Assembly (NCBI GenBank): GCA_038225475.1
Contig: JBBRRA010000008.1
Coordinates: 76,966 to 140,965, forward strand
DNA length: 64,000 nucleotides
Source: Polymorphobacter_B sp038225475
GTDB lineage: Bacteria; Pseudomonadota; Alphaproteobacteria; Sphingomonadales; Sphingomonadaceae
Direction: 5' to 3'
In this document: piece after piece, positions 25,198-33,161 of the stretch
Layout of the letters: the number at the start of each line of letters is the position of its first letter
How positions within the stretch are numbered: position 1 is the first letter of the stretch
Position numbers and translations under genes: made by a program
Notes under the pieces: generated by a model
The model's input: only the letters and a program-made list of their open reading frames with translations
Told to the model about the DNA's origin: nothing
The model's database searches: none

Positions 25198-25677
25198 ATG
25201 GCGACGGTCGATAAGTTTCCGATGCTTGCCGAAGGGCACGCACTGCTGATGGTCACCCTGCGTGATCTGAAGGAAAAAGAGCGTCCGCAGAACGTCCAGG
25301 ACATCGAGGAAGCCCGCGCGCACGGCGACCTTTCCGAAAATGCCGAATATCATGCCGCCAAGGAACGCCAGGGCCAGATCGAGGCGCAGGTCGTCGATTT
25401 GGAAGACAAGCTCGCGCGCGCAATCGTCATCGATCCGACGACGCTGTCGGGGGACAAGGTCGTCTTTGGCGCGACCGTCGCGCTGATGGATGAGGACGAC
25501 AAGCCGGTCACCTATCAGATCGTTGGGCAGACAGAGGCGGATGCCAAGCGCGGTCGGATCTCCTATTCGTCGCCGCTCGGTCGCGCGCTGATCGGCCGCC
25601 GTCTGGGCGAGGAGGTCGAGGTCGCGACTCCGTCGGGCGACAAATATTATACCATCACCAAGGTCGAGTTCATTTGA
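25198..25677 (+). CDS. greA: Transcription elongation factor GreA
   Basis: A 159-residue Gre factor. An N-terminal coiled coil, with the conserved tip segment HGDLSENAEYHAAKERQ that inserts into the RNA polymerase secondary channel and stimulates cleavage of backtracked RNA, is followed by an FKBP-like C-terminal domain. The start has AGAGG-like ribosome signals upstream. It follows carB after 87 bp, a neighbourhood frequent in alphaproteobacteria. Confidence 0.96.
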   Translation: MATVDKFPMLAEGHALLMVTLRDLKEKERPQNVQDIEEARAHGDLSENAEYHAAKERQGQIEAQVVDLEDKLARAIVIDPTTLSGDKVVFGATVALMDEDDKPVTYQIVGQTEADAKRGRISYSSPLGRALIGRRLGEEVEVATPSGDKYYTITKVEFI

Positions 25678-25704
25678 ACCGAGCGGCGCGGTGAGGAGCC
25701 CGGC

Positions 25705-26364
25705 GTGAAGCCGTTTCGCCCGCCCGGCGCGCCGGTGACGCGTGCGGTCCTGATCGTTTGCGTGGCGTTGCAGGGCATCGCGATGATCGGCGGTTCTGCG
25801 TTTGCCGAGCAGGTGATCATGCAGGCGGGGCTGATCCCGGCGCGACTGAGCGGCGCAGTGATCGGCGTGCCCGGCAGCTTGCCGGCGCCGCTGACACTGC
25901 TCAGCTCGATGTTCCTGCACGCCAGCTGGCTGCACCTTGCGCTCAACCTCGTCTTTCTCGCCTGGGTCGGCAAATATTGCGAATGGGTGCTGGGCCGCTG
26001 GCGGTTCGCGGCGCTGTATCTGGTATCGGGGATCGCGGGCGGAGTGCTGCAATATCTGACGGCGCCGATGTCGCTGGCGCCTGTCGTGGGCGCGAGCGGG
26101 GCGATTGCCGGCGTGTTCGGTGCCTATGCGGTGCTGTTCGCCCGCAGCCGCGTCGATGCGCGCACCGTGCTCGGCGTCCGATTGTCGTCCGAGGCGCTGA
26201 CCGCAAGCTGGTATGCCGCGACATGGATCGGGTTGCAGCTGTTGACGGCGCTGGCATTCAACACCGGCGGGCAGGGCATCGCAATTTGGGCCCACATCGG
26301 CGGTTTCATTACCGGACTGTTGTTCGCCCAGCCGTTCAACCAGCGCGGTCGCGACCTGATCTAG
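25705..26364 (+). CDS. Rhomboid family intramembrane serine protease
   Basis: A 219-residue protein with about six membrane helices. The catalytic serine is S131 in GASGA and the catalytic histidine H197 in AHIGGF; the oxyanion region HLALN (H77, N81) is also present, so it should be active. Rhomboids cut single-pass membrane proteins within the bilayer; the substrate is unknown. The GTG start has a GAGGAG ribosome site. Its stop shares CTAG with the convergent DUF4170 gene. Confidence 0.88.
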   Translation: MKPFRPPGAPVTRAVLIVCVALQGIAMIGGSAFAEQVIMQAGLIPARLSGAVIGVPGSLPAPLTLLSSMFLHASWLHLALNLVFLAWVGKYCEWVLGRWRFAALYLVSGIAGGVLQYLTAPMSLAPVVGASGAIAGVFGAYAVLFARSRVDARTVLGVRLSSEALTASWYAATWIGLQLLTALAFNTGGQGIAIWAHIGGFITGLLFAQPFNQRGRDLI

Positions 26365-26576
26365 GCGTGCGGCTCGAGCAGCCGATGCAGGTGGACAACG
26401 ACATATTTCATTTGTGCATCGTCGACGGTCCGCTGCGCGCTGGCGCGCCACGCGGCTTCGGCCTCGGCATAGCTTGGGAAAATACCGACGATGTCGAGAC
26501 CGCCGACATCCTCGAAATCAAGACCACGCGGATCGCTGACGCGCCCGCCGAACACCAGGTGAAGCAATGTCGACAT
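26361..26576 (-). CDS. DUF4170 small protein
   Basis: A 71-residue protein closely fitting DUF4170: LHLVFGGRVSDP, LDIVGIFPSYAEAEAAWRA and the end MKYVVVHLHRLLEP. This family is largely confined to alphaproteobacteria and has no established function. Its stop overlaps that of the rhomboid gene in CTAG. It is not linked to another minus-strand gene. Confidence 0.82.
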   Translation of the reverse strand: MSTLLHLVFGGRVSDPRGLDFEDVGGLDIVGIFPSYAEAEAAWRASAQRTVDDAQMKYVVVHLHRLLEPHA

Positions 26577-26640
26577 GCGCGCGGCTTAGCCTGACACCGC
26601 GCGCACGGCTAGTCCAAGTCGCCGTTTCGGCGCGAAAAAT

Positions 26641-27270
26641 TCAGCTCGCCGGGCGGGCGTTGGCGGTTTTCATGAAGTTTACCAGCGCATCAAAGCCATT
26701 CTTTGCGATATAGGATGAGAAGTCGGCTTCCTGCGTCAAGGCGAGGTTGACGCCCGACACGGTGACGTTGCTGATCAGGAATTTCGGGCCGGTCTTCTGG
26801 ATTGCCCAAATCACATCGAATGGCTGGCGACCGGGCGTCTCGATGCGCGAATAAACATCGACGACATTGGTCGAGCCGTGCGGCACCGTGCGGACGATTT
26901 TGACCGTTGCATTGGCATAATCGTACAGGCGATCGGCGTACAGGTTGACGATATAGACCGGCAGCACCTCCTGATAGGCGGCGAGCTGCGCAGGCATGAT
27001 CTGATTGCGGTAGCGGCGGATCAGCCGATTGCCGGCCTCCTCGACGGCGAAATTGTCGCGCAGCATGGTGCGGAACTTGGCGCGGACTGCCGGTCGCGAT
27101 CCGGTTTCGCGCAACACCGCAAACGCGCGCGCCGCGAGGTCATCGATGAACATGCCGGCGGCTTTGGCGTCGGCAGGGGTTGCCGGACTTGCGACCGCGA
27201 GCGTCTGCGCAGTGACGGGAAACGCGGGCAGCGTCAGCAGCAGCAACAGGAAAGCCGAACTCGAACGCAT
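26641..27270 (-). CDS. MlaC/Ttg2D-like periplasmic phospholipid carrier
   Basis: A 209-residue protein with a signal peptide (MRSSSAFLLLLLTLPAFPVTA) and the MlaC fold: RAKFRTMLRDNFAVEEAGNR, the central YADRLYDYANATVKIVRTV and a C-terminal helical segment. MlaC proteins ferry phospholipids across the periplasm between the outer-membrane MlaA complex and the inner-membrane MlaFEDB transporter. No other mla gene is nearby, so this is an isolated copy. The start has CTGGAG upstream. Confidence 0.85.
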   Translation of the reverse strand: MRSSSAFLLLLLTLPAFPVTAQTLAVASPATPADAKAAGMFIDDLAARAFAVLRETGSRPAVRAKFRTMLRDNFAVEEAGNRLIRRYRNQIMPAQLAAYQEVLPVYIVNLYADRLYDYANATVKIVRTVPHGSTNVVDVYSRIETPGRQPFDVIWAIQKTGPKFLISNVTVSGVNLALTQEADFSSYIAKNGFDALVNFMKTANARPAS

Positions 27271-27337
27271 CGAAATCTCCAGACTGGGGAAGCGGTGCAT
27301 CTAGCGCAGCACCGATGAACGCGACATGTGCCGACGG

Positions 27338-27844
27338 TCAGTCCGAATAAGGTTCGGCCAACTCACGTTCGAACTCGGTGATCGGCAGCAGCGAGCCGAT
27401 AATCGCTCCGGCTGCCACAGCCACCATCATTGTCAGCAGCGGACTGGTGCGCGCATGCCGCTCGATCCGCCCGTCGCTGGGCTCGGCGCGCACTGCATGG
27501 TCGGCATGCCAGCGGTCATCGACCGAATTCGCGCCGTAACCGTCGTCATAATCCGGATACGCGGCAAATTTATCGCCCAAGTCGATTTTCGCGCGACCGA
27601 TGTACGACCGCCCGAGCAGCGCCGCGCCGAGCGCAACCCCGATCCCGGCGATGCTTGCAGGATTGTTGCGCACGACCTTGCCGATCGATGCAAATGCATC
27701 GGCACCCTGCGCTTCGACCCCGGCGATTGCGGTTTCGAACAGCGCGCGCGGCGACAGGCGTTGCTGCAGGTCTTCGACCGTCGCAGCGATGCGTTCGCGC
27801 GTTTCCAGCGCTTCTTTTTCGAACCGGGCGACATCGTCGACCAT
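27338..27844 (-). CDS. DUF3618 family protein
   Basis: A 168-residue protein. The N-terminal helix FEKEALETRERIAATVEDLQQ, followed by RLSPRALFE, matches DUF3618. Two hydrophobic stretches (about 64-80, and 138-155 near the C-terminus) suggest membrane association. It is the third gene of a three-gene group (with the holin-like and DUF883-like genes) under an EcfG-type promoter. Such genes often belong to alphaproteobacterial general-stress regulons; the molecular function is unknown. Confidence 0.75.
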   Translation of the reverse strand: MVDDVARFEKEALETRERIAATVEDLQQRLSPRALFETAIAGVEAQGADAFASIGKVVRNNPASIAGIGVALGAALLGRSYIGRAKIDLGDKFAAYPDYDDGYGANSVDDRWHADHAVRAEPSDGRIERHARTSPLLTMMVAVAAGAIIGSLLPITEFERELAEPYSD

Positions 27845-27847
27845 GCG

Positions 27848-28234
27848 TCATTCCCCTCGCAGTGTATCCAGGCCGTCCGCCACCCGGTCGGCGGCGCGTG
27901 ACGGTGACAGCTGGCGCGCGCCCAGTGCCATCAACGCGATCGCCACGATCGCAGCGCCGAGCGCGACGGCTGCCGCAGCCCAACCTGCACCAAGCACCGG
28001 CGTCAACCAACCGACAATTGCGCCCAGCATTGTGAAGATCGCGCCGAGCATCAGGACCATGCCGATGCCGACGGCGATTGCCCCGCGCATCGCACCGTGC
28101 AGGCTGCTGACCACCTCGCTGCGCGCGAGGCGAAGCTCGGTGCGGAACAGGTGCCCGGCGTCGGTGACAAGGTTGCGAAACAGCTCCGCCAGCGACGGCC
28201 CGGCAGGTGCAGGGGGGCGAGTCAGGCTGGCCAT
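27848..28234 (-). CDS. Phage holin family (DUF1469-like) membrane protein
   Basis: A 128-residue protein with a helical N-terminus (LAELFRNLVTDAGHLFRTELRLARSEV) followed by two long hydrophobic segments (about 50-75 and 80-105). This is the putative actinobacterial-holin-X/DUF1469 pattern, found widely in proteobacteria with no phage nearby. It is probably an envelope stress protein, not a lysis protein. It is separated from the DUF3618 gene by 3 bp and follows the stress-promoter-linked gene by 19 bp. Confidence 0.78.
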   Translation of the reverse strand: MASLTRPPAPAGPSLAELFRNLVTDAGHLFRTELRLARSEVVSSLHGAMRGAIAVGIGMVLMLGAIFTMLGAIVGWLTPVLGAGWAAAAVALGAAIVAIALMALGARQLSPSRAADRVADGLDTLRGE

Positions 28235-28253
28235 GGTTGCAGGTCCTTGTGGG

Positions 28254-28691
28254 TCAACGGCGCGTTGCGGCGGGTGCGGTCGCGCGCAGATAGCGCGACA
28301 GCACGAAGCCACCGGTGACCGCGATGGCCACCGAAAGCATCGGATTGCCGCGAACAAAGGCGCGCGTGTCGTCGGCGATTTCGTCGAGCGACTTGTCGTC
28401 GACAGAGCGTGACCACACCGCGACCGTTTCGGCGGCCTTGCGGACATAATCGGCTACCGGCGCGGCCCCGCCGTCGTGCAGCCGCTCGGCGATGTCGTGC
28501 GCGGCGTTGACGAGGCCGTCGATTGCCGACGTCAATTGTGCCTTGCCCTCGTCGACGATGCTGTGGACCGGGTTGCGCAGCGGCGCCGACCGCGGCGCCG
28601 TTGTCGGTTCCGCATCGAGCGCGTCGGGTTGCCCATGCAGATGCGGCATGCCCGCCGAGGTCAGGGTCGAGGTGGGGATGCCGTCGTCCAT
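28254..28691 (-). CDS. DUF883/ElaB-like membrane-associated protein
   Basis: A 145-residue protein: a variable N-terminus, an amphipathic helical part (about 45-105) and a C-terminal hydrophobic anchor (MLSVAIAVTGGFVLSRYL) preceded by RGNP. This layout resembles the ElaB/YqjD/DUF883 proteins, which tether to the inner membrane in stationary phase; the match is by pattern only. The second ATG (28691) is preferred over one six bases earlier because GGAAGGA then has proper spacing. It is the first gene behind a candidate EcfG promoter. Confidence 0.65.
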   Translation of the reverse strand: MDDGIPTSTLTSAGMPHLHGQPDALDAEPTTAPRSAPLRNPVHSIVDEGKAQLTSAIDGLVNAAHDIAERLHDGGAAPVADYVRKAAETVAVWSRSVDDKSLDEIADDTRAFVRGNPMLSVAIAVTGGFVLSRYLRATAPAATRR

Positions 28692-28728
28692 AATCATGTC
28701 CTTCCACTGCAATCGGTCGCGCGGGCTG

Positions 28729-28753
28729 AACGTGACAGCCGTCGGCAGGTTCC
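28729..28753 (-). promoter_or_regulatory. EcfG-type general stress promoter
   Basis: On the minus strand GGAAC (28749-28753) is followed after exactly 16 bp by CGTT (28729-28732), the consensus recognised by the alphaproteobacterial extracytoplasmic sigma factor EcfG. It lies 37 bp before the ATG of the DUF883-like gene and should drive the three genes down to 27338. Confidence 0.7.
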
Positions 28754-28859
28754 GTGCTACAACTAAGCGGTTCGTTATGGTGTCGTAAAGACAACGCTGC
28801 GTTGTTGTTTCGCCCATCGATAGCTAGAAGCCGGGCATCGTTCAAATGGAGCCGCGCCC

Positions 28860-30137
28860 ATGACCGCCATCGTCGACATCCACGCCCGCCAGATCCTCGA
28901 CAGCCGCGGCTGGCCGACGGTCGAAGTCGAAGTGCTGCTCGACGATGGCAGCGTCGGACGCGCTGCGGTCCCGTCGGGCGCGTCCACCGGCGCACATGAG
29001 GCCGTCGAACTTCGCGACGGCGATCCCGGCCGCTACCAGGGGAAGGGCGTGCTCAAGGCGTGCGCGGCGGTCAACGGCGACATCGCCGACGCGCTGCTCG
29101 GCATCGATGCGGAGGAGCAGGGCGATATCGATGCCGCGATGATCGCGCTCGACGGCACACCGAACAAGCGGCGCTGCGGTGCCAATGCGATCCTTGGTGT
29201 CAGCCTGGCTGCGGCAAAGGCTGCCGCCGAAAGCCGCGGGCTGCCGCTGCACCGCTACATCGGCGGCGTTTCGGCGCATGTGCTGCCGGTACCGATGATG
29301 AACATCATCAACGGCGGCGCGCATGCCGACAATCCGATCGATTTCCAGGAATTCATGGTGATGCCGGTCGGGGCCGAAACGCTCGCCGAGGCGGTGCGCT
29401 GGGGGTCGGAGATTTTCCATACACTCAAGTCCGAGCTGGCGGCGGCGGGGCATTCGACCGCGGTCGGCGACGAGGGCGGTTTTGCGCCGAACCTTGCGGG
29501 CACCACTGCGGCGCTCGATTTCATCATGCGCTCGGTCGAGAAGGCGGGCTTTCACCCCGGTGACGATGTGATGCTGGCGCTCGATCCGGCGGCGAGCGAG
29601 TTTTTCAAGCACGGCCGCTATGAATTGACAAGCGAAGGCAAGTCGCTGACCCCGCACGAGATGGTCGATTATTATGCCGACCTGTGCGCGCGCTATCCGA
29701 TCCTGTCGATCGAGGACGGCATGGCAGAGGATGATTTCGAGGGCTGGAAGGCGATTACCGACAAGCTCGGCGCGACGCATCAGCTGGTCGGCGACGACCT
29801 GTTCGTGACCAATTCGGAGCGGCTGCGCGACGGCATCAAGCGCGGGCTGGCCAATTCGCTGCTGGTCAAGGTCAATCAGATCGGCACGCTGACCGAAACG
29901 CTGCAGGCGGTCGAGATGGCGCACCGGGCGCGGTACACCTGCGTGATGTCGCACCGTTCGGGTGAAACCGAGGATACGACGATCGCCGATCTTGCGGTGG
30001 CAACCAACTGCGGACAGATCAAGACCGGCAGCCTTGCGCGGTCGGACCGGCTGGCAAAGTACAACCAGCTGATCCGTATCGAGGAGGAGCTTGGCGACAC
30101 CGCGCGCTATGCCGGGCGGGCGATCCTGCGCGGCTAG
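28860..30137 (+). CDS. eno: Enolase
   Basis: A 425-residue glycolytic enzyme that interconverts 2-phosphoglycerate and phosphoenolpyruvate. Visible hallmarks are ARQILDSRGWPTVEVEV, GASTGAHEAVELRD, the metal-binding segments and the C-terminal SHRSGETEDTTIADLAVA signature. Length is normal. GGAG lies eight bases before the ATG. It is divergent from the stress-linked group and convergent with a membrane protein gene, sharing the CTAG stop. Confidence 0.97.
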   Translation: MTAIVDIHARQILDSRGWPTVEVEVLLDDGSVGRAAVPSGASTGAHEAVELRDGDPGRYQGKGVLKACAAVNGDIADALLGIDAEEQGDIDAAMIALDGTPNKRRCGANAILGVSLAAAKAAAESRGLPLHRYIGGVSAHVLPVPMMNIINGGAHADNPIDFQEFMVMPVGAETLAEAVRWGSEIFHTLKSELAAAGHSTAVGDEGGFAPNLAGTTAALDFIMRSVEKAGFHPGDDVMLALDPAASEFFKHGRYELTSEGKSLTPHEMVDYYADLCARYPILSIEDGMAEDDFEGWKAITDKLGATHQLVGDDLFVTNSERLRDGIKRGLANSLLVKVNQIGTLTETLQAVEMAHRARYTCVMSHRSGETEDTTIADLAVATNCGQIKTGSLARSDRLAKYNQLIRIEEELGDTARYAGRAILRG

Positions 30138-31609
30138 GCGGAGACCGTCACGCGCTGGCGTCGGGCCGCCAGCGCGACCACCGCAACAAACGGAACAAGC
30201 CACGCGATCCGGCCCTGATACCGGTCGAAAACGCCCGACAGCGTTCCCGAGACGATCGCGTTGAGCGCCACGCCGGTAATCACCAGCGCCGCGACCGCGA
30301 CGACATCGGGAGCGGCTTTCGACGGCCGCGCGGGCACGCTGCGCCACAGCGCCACGATCAGCCCGGCAAACCCGGCGAGATACGCTGCGAGCGCCAGCCG
30401 CGCCATCGGACCGAACGGAAAGCTGTGCATCGCGATGCGGCTGGCGGGATAATCGCGCATCGACGGCGTCATCAGTGCGTCGATCGCGGTGCTCGCCGGA
30501 ATGCCGATCGCAAAATCATCCATGCCGACGGTGAAGAACTGCTGCGCCGACCCGCGCATCGCCTCGAGCGTCGCTGCGACCGGGCGCGCGGCAAATGCGC
30601 CGTGCAGCACCTCATTCTGTTCAGCCGCGATGGCGCGGCGGTCGAGTTCGGGGGCGCTCGAATAAATATTATGCGCACCCCACAGGAATTCGTCGGGCGC
30701 AAGCGGCAGGCGCGCGCGATACCGGCACAAGGCAAACCGCGGCGGATCACAGTTTTCGGCGAGATAATCGATCAGCACCGGGCTCTCGCCGTAGCGCGCC
30801 AGCAGGAAGGGTACGCCGACCGATTCCTTGCCGGAATAAAGCTTCACCGCCACCTCGACGACGAAGTGCCCCGCCGCGCCGATCAGACAGCAGCCGGCGA
30901 GCACGATCAGCGATACCCGGCGGAAACCGAAGCGGCTTTCGAGCAGCAGCGCGGCAACCGTCATCAACATGCCGACGGCAAGAAAGGCGCGGTGGAAAAG
31001 CATCGCGCCGGTAATCAGCACCAGCCACAGCCACAACTCGCGCCGCGGCAGCCCGGGGGTCGCAAGCACGAGCGCAAACCCGAGGATCATCAAGCCGAGA
31101 AACACGTCGGGCATCAACGCCACGCTGAACACTGCGAGCCCGCTTACCGCCGCCAGCGCCGCCAGCGTCGCCAGCGCAGCCGCCCACTGTACGCCCAGCC
31201 GGTGGAGCGCGAGCAGCAACGCGACGGCGACAATCAGCGCCTGTGCGGCGACCGCAAGCCAGGTCCCGCCCAGCGCGATCAACATCGCGATCGGCACGCC
31301 GTAAAATGGCGACCGCGCGGTGGTGATGCCGTTGCGGCCATGTTCGGCACCCGGCGCGGCAGCGGCAGCGGGTGCAGCATCGGCAGCGGCGGCGCGCTTA
31401 TCGGCAACGATTCCCGCCGCATGCAGCGACACCGCGCCCGCGCGCTCATAACCGATGCTGTCGGGGAACAGGATGGGCTGGCCGTTGAGCCATGCGGGCC
31501 ACAGCAGCAAGATCGCGATGAGGCCAGCGCCGACGGCAAACTGCCAGCTCGCGCGGGTCACTGCATTTGGCACGTTTGCTTTACTCCGCCGCGTCGCAGC
31601 ACTGCCCAT
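30134..31609 (-). CDS. Polytopic membrane protein of unknown function
   Basis: A 491-residue protein with roughly ten to twelve membrane helices and a large soluble loop between about residues 220 and 340 (containing CDPPRFALCRYRARLPL). The shape, with many helices plus a periplasmic loop and YQGRIAWLVPFVAVVAL at the end, is reminiscent of GT-C-type or polymer-related membrane proteins, but no catalytic motif is recognised. The ATG before GSAATRRSK is chosen because it precedes the first membrane helix closely. It is convergent with eno (CTAG). Confidence 0.65.
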   Translation of the reverse strand: MGSAATRRSKANVPNAVTRASWQFAVGAGLIAILLLWPAWLNGQPILFPDSIGYERAGAVSLHAAGIVADKRAAAADAAPAAAAAPGAEHGRNGITTARSPFYGVPIAMLIALGGTWLAVAAQALIVAVALLLALHRLGVQWAAALATLAALAAVSGLAVFSVALMPDVFLGLMILGFALVLATPGLPRRELWLWLVLITGAMLFHRAFLAVGMLMTVAALLLESRFGFRRVSLIVLAGCCLIGAAGHFVVEVAVKLYSGKESVGVPFLLARYGESPVLIDYLAENCDPPRFALCRYRARLPLAPDEFLWGAHNIYSSAPELDRRAIAAEQNEVLHGAFAARPVAATLEAMRGSAQQFFTVGMDDFAIGIPASTAIDALMTPSMRDYPASRIAMHSFPFGPMARLALAAYLAGFAGLIVALWRSVPARPSKAAPDVVAVAALVITGVALNAIVSGTLSGVFDRYQGRIAWLVPFVAVVALAARRQRVTVSA

Positions 31610-31721
31610 CCGGTACAGGGTTGGCAAGGTTTTACGATCGCAACCGCCGCGATCGAGTATTAATATGCGGCAATTCCACTCGATGCTTGAATTGTCCTGA
31701 CCTGTGTGGTTAGATTCGCAC

Positions 31722-32054
31722 ATGACCGATCGTATTGCGCCTTTCGAGCTGGTGCGTCGCGCGACGCTGCCGGCGGTGTGCATCCTGATCATGGGCTATT
31801 TCGCGTTCCATGCCGTTTCGGGCAACACCGGTTTGATGGCGTGGCAGGGGTATAAGGTCGAACGCGCGGTTGCCGAACAACGCGCCGCCGCCGTTCGCGC
31901 CGATAAGCTCGCGCTTGCCCGGCAGGTGGCGCTGCTCGATCCAGCGCATGTCGATCCTGACTATGCCGACGAGCTCGTCCGCCGCAATCTCGGTGTGCTG
32001 CGCCCGGACGAAGTCATTGTACCGCTGACGGAGCCGGGGACCGAAACTCGTTGA
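31722..32054 (+). CDS. Septum formation initiator (FtsB/DivIC) family protein
   Basis: A 110-residue single-pass protein with one N-terminal membrane helix (AVCILIMGYFAFHAVSG), a periplasmic coiled-coil stretch (about 40-75, rich in A, R, V and E) and a short C-terminal domain (DELVRRNLGVLRPDEVIVPL). This is the FtsB layout. FtsB joins FtsL and FtsQ in the divisome. It lies 60 bp upstream of pdhA, a common alphaproteobacterial arrangement (eno-ftsB-pdh). Confidence 0.82.
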   Translation: MTDRIAPFELVRRATLPAVCILIMGYFAFHAVSGNTGLMAWQGYKVERAVAEQRAAAVRADKLALARQVALLDPAHVDPDYADELVRRNLGVLRPDEVIVPLTEPGTETR

Positions 32055-32114
32055 ACTGACGCGCCGCTCGACGCATAGGTGCGGCCGAGTTGTTCATGCG
32101 AAAGGCGCGTCCCC

Positions 32115-33161
32115 TTGGCCAAAGCTGCAGTGCGCGCGCCCGATCCCGATAGCCGCATTCGCGAGCGCCCGCCGGTACCGGTCCGGTACCCGGCCAGCGG
32201 CGAGGAACTGCTCGCCTTCTACCGCGAGATGGTGCTGATCCGCCGCTTCGAGGAGCGCGCCGGGCAGCTGTACGGCATGGGTATGATCGGCGGGTTTTGC
32301 CACCTGTACATCGGCCAGGAAGCTGTTGTCACCGGGATGCAATCGGCGCTCAAGGCCACCGACTCGGTAATCACCGGCTACCGCGACCACGGCCATATGC
32401 TCGCCGCCGGAATCGACCCGAAGGTGGTCATGGCCGAATTGACCGGACGCGCTGCCGGCATCAGCAAGGGCAAGGGCGGCTCGATGCACATGTTCTCGGT
32501 CGAGCATGGCTTTTACGGCGGCCACGGCATTGTCGCGGCGCAGGTGCCGCTCGGCACCGGGCTGGGCTTTGCACACAAATACAAGGACGATGGCGGGCTG
32601 GCGGTCACCTATTTCGGCGACGGCGCGTCGAACCAGGGCCAGGTGTACGAAAGCTTCAACATGGCCGAGCTGTGGAAGCTGCCGGTGATCTACGTCATCG
32701 AGAACAATCAATATGCGATGGGTACCAGCGTCAATCGCTCCTCGTCCGAAGACCAGCTGTTCCGCCGCGGCGAGAGCTTCCGCGTGCCAGGCCTGCAGGT
32801 CGACGGTATGGACGTCTGCGAGGTGCGCGGTGCGGCGAACGTCGCGGTCGACTGGGTGCGCAGCGGCAAGGGGCCGATCCTGCTCGAAATGAAGACTTAC
32901 CGGTACCGCGGTCATTCGATGTCCGACCCGGCGAAATACCGCAGCCGCGAGGAAGTCGCCGCCGTGCGTGAAAAGTCCGACCCGATCGAACATGCCAAGC
33001 AGCGGTTGATCGAAATGGGTGCCGCGACCGAAGCGAGCCTCAAGGACCTTGAGAAGGAAGTCCGCGCGATCATCGCCGAAGCTGCCGACTTCGCCGAAAA
33101 TGCGCCCGAGCCCGACGCAAAAGAACTCTACACCGACGTCCTCGTCGGGAGCCACGCATGA
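32115..33161 (+). CDS. pdhA: Pyruvate dehydrogenase E1 component, alpha subunit
   Basis: A 348-residue thiamine-diphosphate enzyme subunit. The TPP-binding motif GDGASNQGQVYESFNMAE...VIENN is intact, as are the substrate-side HGHML and the phosphorylation-loop-like segment YRYRGHSMSDPAKYRSREE. A TTG start (LAKAAVRAPD) is preferred because it matches the usual MAK N-terminus and has GAAAGG upstream; the frame also extends to an ATG at 32079. Its stop overlaps the pdhB ATG (ATGA). It decarboxylates pyruvate together with PdhB. Confidence 0.95.
   Translation: MAKAAVRAPDPDSRIRERPPVPVRYPASGEELLAFYREMVLIRRFEERAGQLYGMGMIGGFCHLYIGQEAVVTGMQSALKATDSVITGYRDHGHMLAAGIDPKVVMAELTGRAAGISKGKGGSMHMFSVEHGFYGGHGIVAAQVPLGTGLGFAHKYKDDGGLAVTYFGDGASNQGQVYESFNMAELWKLPVIYVIENNQYAMGTSVNRSSSEDQLFRRGESFRVPGLQVDGMDVCEVRGAANVAVDWVRSGKGPILLEMKTYRYRGHSMSDPAKYRSREEVAAVREKSDPIEHAKQRLIEMGAATEASLKDLEKEVRAIIAEAADFAENAPEPDAKELYTDVLVGSHA

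Noticed and set aside
27848..28234. Holin-like gene considered as evidence of a prophage
   Set aside because: No endolysin, structural or integrase genes are nearby. The family is widespread in bacterial chromosomes.
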